This document shows, one piece after another, positions 35,521 to 47,029 of a stretch of DNA of 64,000 bases. A program made the position numbers and the translations under genes. The notes under the pieces were generated by a model. It saw nothing but the letters and a program-made list of their open reading frames with translations. It did not search any database and had not been told where the DNA came from. This DNA is from Hibiscus mutabilis (taxonomy: Eukaryota > Streptophyta > Magnoliopsida > Malvales > Malvaceae). The stretch spans positions 83,567,909-83,631,908 of the forward strand of contig CM033714.1 of the NCBI GenBank assembly GCA_019671005.1, given 5' to 3'. Positions within the stretch are counted from its first letter, which is position 1; every line of letters begins with the position of its first letter.

Positions 35521-38500
35521 TTGTGTCAAATAATTATGGAGATTAATACAAGCAAGATGATTATGTTGAATGGCACGAATTATCAACTTTGGTGGAATAA
35601 AATGAAAGACTTGTTGTTTGTAAAGGCTTTGCATCTTCCGATCTTTGCTACTCAAAAACCCGATTCAAAAAGTGATGAGGAATGGGAATTTGAGCATCAA
35701 CAAGTGTGTGGCTATATTCGACAATTTGTTGAAGAAAATGTTTACAACCACATTGATCAGGAGACACATGCTCGCACATTGTGGGAAAAGCTTGAAAACT
35801 TGTATGCTTCGAGGTCGGGCAATAAAAAATTGTTTTTGCTAAAGAAAAAGGATTGCATTGAAATACAGAGAAGGGACGTCTACAACTGACCATGTTAGTG
35901 AGTTTCAAAGTGTGATGAATCAGTTGCTTGGTATAGGTGTCAAATTTGATGATGAGATTTTAGGGCTTTGGTTGCTTGCTACTCTACCGGACACTTGGGA
36001 GACTTTTCGGGTCTCACTCATTAATTCTGCTCCACATGGTATTATTACTTTGGATTTGGCTAAGAGTGGTGTGTTGAATGAAGAGGTTAGAAGAAGATCT
36101 CAGGGTTCTATATCACAGTCCGAGGTGTTGGTTACCGAGAACAGGAGAAGAAACAGAGAAAAAAAAGGCAAGGGTAGAGATAAAAGTCGAAGCAAGTCAA
36201 GATCGAGATATAAGAATCTTGATTGTCATCATTGTGGTAAGAAAGGTGATATCAAGAAACATTGCTACAAGTGGAAGAGAGAGAACAAAAGTGGTGGTGA
36301 TAAAAATGATCGAAATGATGATAAAAAATCTGAGTGTATTGCTGCTGCTACCCGTGAAGATCTATTGGTCATTTGTTCTGAGAATTTGATCAACCTAGAA
36401 TGCGACGAGAGTAGTTGGGTGATTGATATTGGCGCTTCAATTTATGTCACGTCGATGAGGGATTTCTTCACATCTTATACTTATAGTGATTTTGAAGTAT
36501 TGAAGATGGGTAATGACGGTTTGGTTCCAGTTATTGGCATGGGAGATGTTAGCTTGGTGAGCAATAATGGAACAAAGTTAACTCTCAAGTATGTCAAACA
36601 TGCACCGGATATCCATTTGAATTTGATTTCTGCAGGAAAGCTTGATGATGAGGGATTTTGTAACACCTTTAGTGAGGGGCAGTGGAAGCTGACTAAAGGC
36701 TCTTTGGTTGTGGCTCGAGGAAAGAAGAGCTCAAATTTGTACTTGATGCAGGCTTCGACTTCCAGAGACACTGTGAATGTGACAGTAAATGACTCAACTG
36801 AGTTGTGGCATAAACGGCTTAGTCGCATGAGTGAGAATAGGCTTAATTTTTTAGCCAAGAAGAATCAACTTTCTGGGTTGAAGAATGCCACATTGAAGAA
36901 TTGTGCTCATTGTCTAGCGAGGAAGTAGAGAAGAGTTTCTTTTAGAAGTCATCCTCCTCATAGAAGATTAGAGTTGCTAGAGTTGGTCCATTCAAATGTT
37001 TGTGGTCCGATAAAGGTAAGGTCACATGGTGGTGCACTTTATTTTATGACTTTCATTGATGATTGTTCAAGAAAGCTGTGGGTCTACACTTTGAAGTCAA
37101 AAGACCAAGTTTTTGAGGCATTTAAACAGTTTCAAGCATCAGTTGAAAGAGAAACAGGGAAGAAGGTAAAGTGCATTCGTACTGATAATGGTGGCGAGTA
37201 CACAGGGCCATTTCATGAGTATTGTCCATGACAGGGAATCAGACATCAGAGAACACCACTGAAGACTCCACAGTTAAATGGGTTAGCTGAAAGAATGAAC
37301 CGAACATTGATTGAGAGAGTCAGATATTTACTGTCAGATGCAAAGTTGCCAAGTTTGTTTTGGGCTGAAGCCTTGAATACAGTGACATATGTATTAATTT
37401 GTCTCCTAGTGTTTCTTTGCGAGGTGATGTACCAGATAGAGTTTGGTTTGGTAAAGATGTGTCTTATGATCTTCTGCTTGTGTTCGGTTGTAAAGCATTT
37501 GTTTATGTTCCAAATGATGAAATATCGAAGTTGGATGTCAAGGCTCGTCAATGCATCTTTATTGGTTATGGTCGAGATGGTGAGTTTGGTTATAGACTCT
37601 ACGATCCAGTTCAGAAGAAGCTCATGAGAAGCCGAGATGTTGTCTTCATTGAGGATCGGACCATTGATGACAAGATAAGACAAAGAAAGAGGATTCACAA
37701 GACAGTGGTGACTTGACTGATGTGAATCCAATTCCCTTGGACCCTTCATTGAATCCTATTCAGGATGATGTACAAGGTGATGTTAATAATGACCACCAGG
37801 ACAAAGGTGACTTTGATGCTCCCATAGATGATGTTGTGAATGATCAACAACAAGCACCTATAGCTCCACCAACAATTTCACTTCGAAGATCTTCTAGACA
37901 ACGACGATCTTCAGTCAAGTATTCTTCTGATGAATATGTTTCTTTGACTGCCGGGGGAGAACCTGAATGTTATGAAGATGCTATAGAGAGTGAATGCAAA
38001 GATCTGTGGGTTGAAGCAATGAAAGATGAACTTCAATCCTTGCATGATAACCATACCTTTGAGTTGGTAAAACTACCCAAGGGCAAGAGAGCTTTGAAGA
38101 ATCGGTGGGTTTACAGGCTGAAGCAAGAAGAAAAGTCTTCATCTCCACGATACAAAGCTAGATTGGTCGTCAAGGGTTATACTCAGAAAAAGGGGATTGA
38201 TTTTGAAGAAATATTTTCTCCAGTTGTAAAGATATCCTCTATTAGAACTATATTGAGTTTGGCAACCTGTTATGACTTAGAGGTTGAACAAATGGACGTG
38301 AAAACTGCTTTTCTTTATGGTGATTTGGAAGAAGAGCTTTACATAGAGCAGCCAGAGGGATTTGTTGCACAAGGAAAAGATGACTACGTGTGAAGATTGA
38401 AGAATAGGTTGTATGGTTTGAAGCAAGCTCCTAGGCAATGGTACAAGAAGTTTGAGTCTATTATGGGGGAGCAAGGCTACAAGAAGACTACTTCTGATCA

Positions 38501-39524
38501 TTGTGTTTTTGTTAAGAGATTCTCTGGTGACGATTTTATTATCCTTTTTCTCTATGTTGATGATATGCTTATTGTTGGTCGTAATGCTTCTAAAATTGAC
38601 AAGTTGAAGCAAGAGTTGAGTAAGTCCTTTACGATGAAATATTTAGGGCCAGCAAAGCAAATTCTTGGCATAAGGTTGACACATGATAGAAAGGGCAAGA
38701 AATTATGGTTATCACAAGAGAGGTACATTGAGAAAGTACTTTAGAGGTTTAGTATGGACAAAGCTAAAGTGGTGAATACTCATTTTGCTACTCATTTCAG
38801 ATTGAGTGTCAAGCATAGTCCTTCCACAGAAAATGAGAAGGAATAGATGCATAAAGTTCCTTACTCTTCAGCCGTGGGCAGTTTGATGTATGCAATGGTT
38901 TGCACGAGACCAGACTTGGCTTATACTGTTGGTACAGTTAGTCGGTTTCTTTCTAATCCAGGCAGAGAGCATTGGAATGTAGTGAAGTGGATCATGAGGT
39001 ATCTTCGTGGCAGTTCCAACTTGAAACTTTGTTTTGGCAATGAAAAACATGTTCTTGTTGGATATACAGATTCAGACATGGCCGGGGACATTGACTCGAG
39101 GAGATCTACTTCAGGTTACTTGATCACTTATGCAGGGGGAGTAGTGGCATGGCAATCGAGATTGCAAAAGTGCGTTGCCTTATCCACCACCGAATCAAAG
39201 TTCATTGCAGCGACCGAAGCGTGCAAGGAGATGCTTTGGATGAAGAAATTTATGCATGAACTTGGTTTTACTCATGAGAGGTATGTCTTGTATTGTGATA
39301 GCCAGAGCGTGATTCATCTTGGTAAGAACTCAAATTTTCATGCTAGATCTAAGCATATTGATGTGAGGTACCATTGGATACGAGATGTTCTTGAAGCTAA
39401 ATTGTTAGAGCTTGAGAAGATTCATACTGATGATAATGGTGCTGATATGTTGACTAAAGCCTTACCAAGAGGGAAGTTTGAAGCATGCTGGTTGATGGCC
39501 GGCATGAAGACATTCCCCACATAG
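35521..39524 (+). pseudogene. Gag-pol of copia element C, inactivated
   Basis: Gag (35521-36928) reads MLNGTNYQLWWNKMKDLL and breaks near 35885. A zinc knuckle follows in which His is Asp (CHHCGKKGDIKKHC). The protease active site is DIGAS instead of D-S/T-G-A. Integrase (36974-37716) carries HSNVCGP, RTDNGGEY and PQLNGLAERMN. RT (37713-38744) carries MDVKTAFLYGDLEEELY and YVDDMLIVG. RNase H (38847-39524) carries YTDSDMAGDIDSRRSTSGY. In-frame stops include those near 36926, 37229, 38391, 38742 and 38845, plus a shift near 37400. It is better preserved than the other copia relics but dead. Confidence 0.88.
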
Positions 39525-39539
39525 TGGGAGGGGGAGATT

Positions 39540-40328
39540 TGTTGGGTGAGGGTCCCACTATGTGGGTAACCCATCACCGCTTATAACCCCAAATTCAAAG
39601 GGGTTGGTAATACTTCTACCACCTAAAACACCATTGTTGACTTTGACATTAAAAGCCATTTATTTTGCCTTGAAGAATGTGTGTGTGGGCAGCTGATTTA
39701 CAGCTTAATATAGCAGAAAAAAAATCAGATTTGAGTGTAGAAGGGAGAAGCTCGTTCAAGAGAAAAGAAAGAGAGAAACATATTTTTGAAGCTCAGGTGC
39801 AACAGTGATCAACTCTTCGATCGGAGGTTCATCCATGGTTCGATTGAGATGATTTTTGGACAGAAGCTAGGTGACTCGGTGTTCTTGACTTTGGACGGTC
39901 GGATTATTCATCCGAGCTTTGTAGCAGCGAAAATACGAGTTTTACAGCCAGCTTCAGTTTTTGGTGATATTCTCATTTTCTATCTTTTGCTAAAAACTAC
40001 TTGTTATTAGCCTTGTTGGAGTTGAATGCTTGTTGTAGGTTGGATATTGTAGTCTTGTAGTTGAACATTTGATTATAGTGGAGCTTTTGATTGGACTCTA
40101 AAGTCCTGTGGTTTTTACTCTTGATTTAGAGGGATTTTCCACGTAAAAATATCGTTGTCTAAATTTACTTGTGTTGTGGTTGCATTGTTGATTTGTGGTT
40201 GATTAGTGTTACTAGAGAACATATTTGTGATATTGTGCTTGCCATAATTATTGACTTGAGTTATAAGGAGAGAAAGAACATCGATTGTGCTTCCGCTTGA
40301 TTTCGGTTGTTCGGTTTCTTCCCCAACA
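39540..40328 (+). repeat. 3' LTR of copia element C
   Basis: 789 bp from TGTTGGGTGAGG to CCCCAACA, with the polypurine tract just before it. It contains the complete LTR and is the reference for the truncated 5' copy. Confidence 0.88.
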
Positions 40329-40344
40329 CTTTTAAGCTAAGTAA

Positions 40345-40400
40345 GTAAAATTAATAAGTTGTATACTTAAAACTTGAATAATTGTTTCCTATTTCTAATT
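40345..40400 (+). other. CRK intron remnant (copy 2)
   Basis: AATAAGTTGTATACTTAAA matches 27729-27748, the start of the last intron of the copy-1 CRK relic. This marks the far side of the copia C insertion. Confidence 0.6.
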
Positions 40401-40774
40401 CTTTCAATGATAGAGCACATTTAAAATATAGTACATATTTAAACTCCAACATTCAAAATTAGAAATAGGATCTAACCTAGTCCATTTTCTAAGTTTTCAG
40501 CATATCATAGTATTTTATTTTATTCTCCCGTCTGACATGTCGACTAGGGGGCCTCCCCTTTGGTTGCGCGTCTCAATGAGTTGTGGCAACGGAGTAGTAT
40601 TCGGTATGTTCTTTTGTTTGAGGAAGATTTAATTAGTTGATTGTAATTATTGCCACGTGTAATCTTTTATTTCTATTAAGTTTAAATTTTTAATGAGGTA
40701 CATGATAATATTATTTTTTTAAAAAAAAATTACAAAATATTAAGTAATTTAAGTTTAAAATTTTTAATAAAAAA

Positions 40775-41147
40775 TAGGTTCATATCACAATTAAGAATTT
40801 AAAGTATATCAACCTTTTCATTTAGGTACCTTAAGTATTTCTTGATAAAAATAAATACTTAAAGTATACTTTCTGGTCAAAGTAGGTACCTAATATATAT
40901 ATCTATATTTGCAAAAATAGGTACCTAATGTATTTTTTAATCAATGACGCATACCAACTTTTAAGAACTTAAATGAAAAAATATAGTATATACTTTAGGT
41001 ACTTACTTTGACAAAAGAAAATACTTTAGGTACCTGTTTTGACCAAAAAATATATTTTAGTAACTTATTTTGATAAAAAAAATACTTAGGAACCTAAATG
41101 AAAAAGTTGATATACCTCAAATACTTAATTGTGATATAAGCCTAAAA
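40775..41147. mobile_element. Foldback MITE with repeated GGTACCT words
   Basis: The left end (TATCACAATTAAGAATTTAA ... TATCAACCTTTTCATTTAGG) and the right end are inverses of each other over about 70 bp. The interior repeats GTAGGTACCTAAT-like words in both directions. It is absent from the equivalent interval of copy 1, so it probably arrived after the duplication. Confidence 0.6.
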
Positions 41148-41575
41148 AAATGAGTCTTAGTGCAGTAGTAAAACACATTACATCCTCAAGGAGATAAGAG
41201 TTCTAACAAAAAAAATATATTGTTAGGAGGCTAGTCATGAAAATATCCGGGTGCTCACAAAGTTGGTATGCAAAGTATAGATCGGATCTCCAATTTCCAT
41301 GTCTTTGGTTACTTATCCCAAGCAAAATTAACCTTTAATAAACTGAAAATGACTGAGAAAACTAGAAATGGTCAAGGAAAGCACTTTTGCTGCTTTGCAC
41401 CAGAAAACCACTATACAATGCACTGTAACTGGGTCCTTAGAAAACATTTTTGCATAACTCAGCCTCCATATCCATCCATATGTGCCAGAGAAAAGGGTTA
41501 AAAGGGAAAAAAATAATTCAATTACAGAAAGAAATTGTCGGATCCAAGAAAGTACACTGAATTGCCAATGAATGA

Positions 41576-42476
41576 CTATGGCTCAAATAGAAACAATAGG
41601 ACTGCCATTGTTATGCCAATTCCAACTCCATGCAAGGACAATCTCCTATCCCCTGTTTATCATCACAAAAATGGTTCAATTTCATTTATATTATGCGGTG
41701 GAGATTTGTAACGAATAATGATCGAACCGAGGCTACCGGAACTCACCCTCGTTTGTAGTGATGGAAATGTTGGCGTAGAACTAGTAATCATGGTACCACA
41801 TTCTTCAACTGGATCCGTAAACCTCCCATCCTCTCTTATTTCCAATTGTGGTCCTAAATGTCATTAGCTGAGCATCCAAGCACCTATCTCTGCTGCACTG
41901 AGCCATGCCATACCGCTGCCCAAATTGGCCTGCATCCAACACCACAGTGTTAAACATCAAAGGCCGCTTTGGCACCGTTATTGCGACTTCACTCATGAAG
42001 TCAAGCCCTCTCGAGACAACAGATGCATTTTTGAAATTGGCTTCGCTGTCTATTTCTACGGAAGATTGATCCCAAACGCCGAAGAAATGCTCATCCGAAA
42101 AGCAGAGAAAGCACCATGGGAACCAAACTTGAACCTTTTTGCTCTTCGAGCAATCATGCAAGGCTACCGCAACGGATTCTCTTGTACAATTAGCACAGTT
42201 TTCTGCAGAAGCATCCCCTCTGCATTGCACAAGACCATAAATCTTCCCTGACCTCCTTCCTACTGTGGTTTTAAAGAATCCGTTACTCAAAAGCCCTTTT
42301 TCGATAAGTAAACCGAGAAGGTTGTCAAGATTGACCCTGAATGAGCTTTCTGAGGTAGAATTATCATCATCTGAACATTGCAAACCAGAATTCAGATTCA
42401 AATCAGCCTGGCATAGACCAAGTGACAACATGAAAACTAAAAACACAACGAAAGTTCGCACATCGAAATCCACCAT
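41576..42476 (-). pseudogene. DUF26 secretory/PDLP-like gene, copy 2, truncated
   Basis: Paralogue of 29263-30184. The frame is open from ATG 42474-42476 (MVDFDVRTFVVFLVFMLSLG signal peptide) through the first DUF26 (VQCRGDASAENCANC). In the second DUF26 a 21-bp in-frame deletion removes MSRKDCG, so the motif reads CSRDRC and one structural Cys is lost. The reading then stops at TGA (about 41804) where copy 1 encodes Cys, with another TAG shortly after. A hydrophobic last exon is still recognisable at 41576-41657. A secreted protein of about 223 residues could in principle be made, but with a broken second domain. Confidence 0.8.
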
Positions 42477-44233
42477 TTCTGAATTCGACAACTCATTTAC
42501 ATCTCCGTTGCCCCGATGGAAAAGACTAAGAGCTGGATCTGATGAGCCATTTCGTTTCAGTTAATCTTGAATTAGTGTGAAACAATCATGAAAAACTTAT
42601 TATATTAGTTCCTTTTGTTTTGTTATAAAAGACAACTCTTGAGCTTTTTAAGCCATGCAAGCAACAATCATGTTCTCAGCCATAAACAATCTTAGAAGTC
42701 AACTCTTGAGCTTCTGTTTTGTGTGTACATGTGACGCATGGTAGCATTAAGATCGACTTGGACATAAAGAAATCGACTTTAACCCTATGAATCTCTACAT
42801 TCTCAATTCTCTACACTGATTGTGGCTAAACTGAAATTGATATTTTGTATAATATCTTCCACTTTGTCATTGATAGTGTTTTTTTTTTTATATCCATTGG
42901 TTGATTAATTCAAATGTGTATTGCAAAGGCTCATTATGGAGTGACTTTTCCAACCAAATTTGCTCTATTTGCAGTGTCAATTTTTGCTATCTAACTTTAC
43001 TTAAGGGATCTAGTGCAGTGATCTTCAACAATATTTTTTGCTATCAGCTTTGGTATACCATTTTTGTTGGTGCTTTGGCTGAAGATCAACAGATGTTTTG
43101 GGAAGGAAACTGCAAGGAATGATGGGAAGGGTCTTCTGTCTATGGAAATCATGGAAAGTCTAATGTTCGTGGAGGGTAAAATATAATCCAAGTCTTCGTA
43201 CTTTTAGTACATTTGAAATTTAGTCCTACTTTTATTTCTAGAAATTTAATTAATATACTTTTCAGATTAAAAAAAATTAATTATTGTACGAGTATTGTGA
43301 TATTTTGTCAAAACATACAGAAGGTTAGTGTAAACTTAAGGCATAAAGCAAAAAGATACATGTAATATTTAATTGAATAGTCACTCTGGCTCTTATTTTT
43401 TGAAATAATTTAATTTTGCAGATAAAAACTGTTATTCAACTTGTAAACAATTTGAAATGACTTGACAAAATGACACGTCAACATAAAAATAATTTTATAT
43501 TTTATATAATTTTATAAAATTATTTTTTGACTGATGTGATATTTTTTCAAGTGAACACTATTATTTATATAATATTACTATGTCAGCATGAACTGTCATA
43601 TATGTTTGTCACACAATTTCAAGTCATTTATAGTTAGTTGAGTAATAATTTTCATCCGTAGATGAACTATTTTGACCTAAAATAAAATATTGATGGTCAA
43701 ATTACTTCAAAAAAAATAATATGGGCCCAAATGACCATTTAGTGAAACATTAGGGGAATTTTTTGATATTATGCCTAAAACTCAAGTGAAAATTAAGACG
43801 TTTTCAAAATAAGTCCAATTCTTTGTTAAATTCATGGCAATTTTACATTTTGAAGTAAAAATATTAATTATTTTATAATTGATTAAGTTTTTACGATGTT
43901 ATAAAACTTGAATTTTTAAATACAAAAAGTAAGAGAACTAAATTTCTGCAAATAAAAGGACCAAATTTTAAATGTACGAAAAGTGCCAAATTGTCTTTAC
44001 TCCATTTCATTACCTTGAATGGTCAACTTGTCCGATAAAGTGCCAAATTTTAATTGAAGTTTCCGATTCTCTTTACTTCATCTCATTTCAGAGGGCAAAA
44101 TCAAATGGCGGGTCTTGTCAATGAATAGAAACAAAAATATCAAACAGGCCATATAAATTTTAGTAAATACCCCATTTTTACTTATAATTTCTGACAGAAA
44201 TAACACAAACAGCTTAATTCCAGGATGCTATGA
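42477..44233. other. Intergenic with small repeats
   Basis: The first 600 bp align with the flank of copy 1 (30600-31110). About 43425-43665 has inverted ends (TTATTCAACTTGTAAACAAT and its rough inverse ending at GTTGAGTAATAATT) around a hairpin-rich AT core, a likely MITE. No gene is supported. Confidence 0.5.
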
Positions 44234-44892
44234 ATGAGTAAACTACTTTTTTGTCACTCAACTTTGCATGTGTTTCTGTTTTAACCATTGAACTTTTAAA
44301 AAATTAATTCCATCACTAAATTTTTGAATTTTGACGAAAATGATTGTGAAATGTTTGACGTTAACATCAAAACAGTGTTTTGAAACTTTTTTTTTATTTC
44401 TAAAAAATTTAATATATCTTTCATATGGCCGAAATCTTCTTGCGCTGTCATTCGACCACCACGGCCATTGATTACAACCTATTTGATACAAAAATGTTCT
44501 TATTTCTCCTTTCGCTTTTCTCAGTTTGATTTTCCTTAAAATAGGTAAAACTCAAATTAAAATTTCAACCTTATATTAGTTTGATATGTAATATACAATG
44601 TTTGATCAACGAGAAATCAAGATATATTTCTTTTTTCCTCCTCGACCTTTCCACCGTTCGGGTTTGGAAAAAAAATATGACACCTACTACTCAAAGGAAG
44701 TCCAACAAGAGGAAATTTTCAAGAGGTTTTTTAGTAAATTTACCCAAAAAAGAAACCGCATTAAAGACTTAACAATCAAGTAACCAAAACGAGAAAATTT
44801 CAAAAGTTAAGTGATGAGATTGAAAAATTTTAAAGTTTAGTGATCAAAACAGAAATACGGCAAAGTTGAATTACCAATAAAATAATTTACCC
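44234..44892. mobile_element. MITE (659 bp) with 8-bp target duplication, hAT-like
   Basis: TGCTATGA flanks it at 44226-44233 and 44893-44900. The ends are imperfect inverses over about 90 bp: the left has CACTCAACTTTGCATGTGTT and the right is the inverse of AATTCAACTTTGCCGTATTT. No transposase is seen. The 8-bp duplication suggests a hAT-type mechanism. Confidence 0.78.
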
Positions 44893-45130
44893 TGCTATGA
44901 GTAATCCCCCTTTGGAATCAACGGTTTCCAACTATTAGAAGTAATCCGAGCAATCGCCGATAGTCTCAATCCCGAAAGCTTTGCACAACATTTCTTTAAG
45001 CTCTCATACTCTCCCAAGGGAGTAAAAATACATACTAGAAGGAAAACTACTAAGATCAATGATAAATACTATAATTGTTTCTTTGTGCCGATGTAAGCAG
45101 AGACGAACTCGTCAATAACAGGCTGCCAAC

Positions 45131-46680
45131 TTATGCGACTGGAGGGCGGAAAACATGATCCTGTGAAGTATCGAAAGCAGCAGGAGGCAAGAACTGCCAC
45201 ATGGAAACTCCAGGATAACCAACATAGGGAACCGGCTTGCTACCGACAACTTGGCCTGAGGTAGTAAATGGAGCCCGAATCGCAGGAGGATGGGGTAGGA
45301 ATCCTGGATGAGAACCCATGGCCTTGACTTGCCGCTCAAGATTCTCTTTATCAACCTTTAGCCTCTGTTTCTCATCACGAAGTTTATTCTTTTCAGCCTA
45401 CAAAATAAATCTCGACTCAGCATGCACAACATTGAAACATAAGTGATAGTAATGGATCAAATAAAAGATTTCACTTGCGTCACTTGTCCATGTATACGAG
45501 CGAGTAGCAAATATAACATGTGACAAATGAACACTGAACCAGAGCTCACTTTTAGCTCATTAATCTTCTCCTGCAGACTCTCATTTGACTCCTTCAATTT
45601 CTGGGCTTCATCCCGTAAGTGAGTGACCATTCGAACAGCATCAACCAATACAAGAGCCTTATCTACTTTGGCAGGCCTTCCAGGATCTAAGATAGAACCC
45701 AATTCCAGGAACCTTGAGATATCGAAAATGCAAACATCAGAGAAGGCAAAATGGGTTGAAGGGAGGGAAATTGAGATAACAAAACATGCCTTTCATTGAA
45801 CCTATTCCTTCTCATCTTTTCCCTGCAAGCTTTGGAGCCAGCTACAGTGCATGTTCCGGACCTCACCCTGTGATAGAATAGTGAATAAACAGATTACTAA
45901 AGGAAAACCAGTACGAAACAGAAACCGAGCAACAAATTCAAGGAAAACTACACTCGCAAACTTAAAGATAATAATATAATAAGACCGGTTAAAACTAAAG
46001 AAGCTAAAACAGAAACTGCGTTTGGGCAACAAAGTAAATACAGTAAAATGATAACCAATAAGTAGATATATACCGTTTTCGGGAGCCTGTTTCGATAAGA
46101 TTGTCGGAATTCCCAAATGATTCATTAAATTCAGCACTGCAGTACCAAGAAAAAAGATTAATAAGCATGTTCATAGTACAATAAGAGATCAACAATATCC
46201 TAACTTTAAGGAGCAGTAACCAAGCCATGGCAGATTGCCAGCCACTTAGCTTATCGCCCCAATTCCATTGCTAAACATAATTCTAAACTAAATAACGATG
46301 AACGAACTTGGAAATAGACAATTACTTTGATAGTATTTGGCTTAGTGGCCAAAATCAAAAGTATTCAACTTTGTTTTACACAAAATCAAAAGTATTTAAC
46401 TTATACATAAAAATGAAGCATAAAGTTTCCATTTTTTAGAGAACCCAAAGTCTGAAACCTACTGAAAATTACGAGAAATGCACAACTAATATGATATTGA
46501 ATGAGAAGAGAGGAACCTGAGAGGATTTGATGACCAGATAGGGGCTGAAGGGTAAAGTGAAGGAAGATCACCACCGGATACAGTAATGTCGTCTAACAAA
46601 CCATAATCATCAAACATCCATGAGTTGGGGTTTTCCGAGGAAACCAGCTCCGCGCCGTTCGGTTGCTGCCAAGATATCAT
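45131..46680 (-). CDS. bHLH transcription factor, subgroup IVc (ILR3/bHLH105-like)
   Basis: Five exons give 244 residues: 46517-46680, 46074-46136, 45790-45867, 45550-45712 and 45131-45397. Phases agree throughout. The basic region (KACREKMRRNRFNERF) and helix-loop-helix (LGSILDPGRPAKVDKALVLV) are followed by a leucine-zipper-like coil (LRDEAQKLKESNESLQEKI). The C-terminus GYPGVSMWQFLPPAAFDTSQ and terminal RPPVA are typical of subgroup IVc proteins, nuclear regulators of iron-deficiency and related stress responses. The intron between exons 3 and 4 begins GC (AAAG|GCATGT), a GC-AG intron, needed to keep NERF-LELG in frame. The N-terminus (MISWQQPNGAELVSSENPNS) is less familiar, so the exact orthologue is uncertain. 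No lesions are seen. Confidence 0.88.
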
Positions 46681-47029
46681 ATCCCCAGCAAGAACTCAGC
46701 TAAGTCACGGCAGCGGAAGATTGGGTTGTTGCAGAAATGACGAAAAGAAGAGAGAATCGAATAGAAGAGATATGAAAGGAGTGAATTTGGTTTGTTTTGG
46801 GTGGGAAGTTTGTAATGGTGGGAAAAAAGGTGGAGAATAATATTTTTCATTGGATTTGGGTTGGGGAATTTGAGAGAAAGTCCACCCTCTTTGTTTTTTG
46901 TCCATTTAAAGTATTTCTTTTTCCGTTCCACTTCTTCCACCACCGTCGAAGCCAGTGCCCACCACACGCAAGGGAAACACCAGACCAAGACCGTTACGCT
47001 ACGCAAGAGCGACACATAAATAGTTTTCT
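46681..47029 (-). promoter_or_regulatory. Upstream region of the bHLH gene
   Basis: Directly upstream of the bHLH start codon, it must contain its leader and proximal promoter. I did not find a TATA box or other element that I would place with confidence. Confidence 0.35.

Larger units (their letters stand above)
34756..40328 (+). mobile_element. Ty1-copia retrotransposon C (Tork/Tnt1-like), inserted in the second CRK copy
   Basis: LTRs at about 34756-35498 and 39540-40328 flank gag-pol on the plus strand. The primer-binding site (TGGCATCAAAGC) follows the left LTR and a GGGAGGGGGAGA polypurine tract precedes the right one. The left LTR lacks roughly its first 85 bp and starts with a short tandem duplication. 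No target duplication can be read because of that truncation. CRK-like sequence flanks both sides, so it inserted in or near the CRK intron. Confidence 0.88.

Noticed and set aside
37246..37749. 167-residue minus-strand open frame
   Set aside because: Shadow of the copia C integrase.
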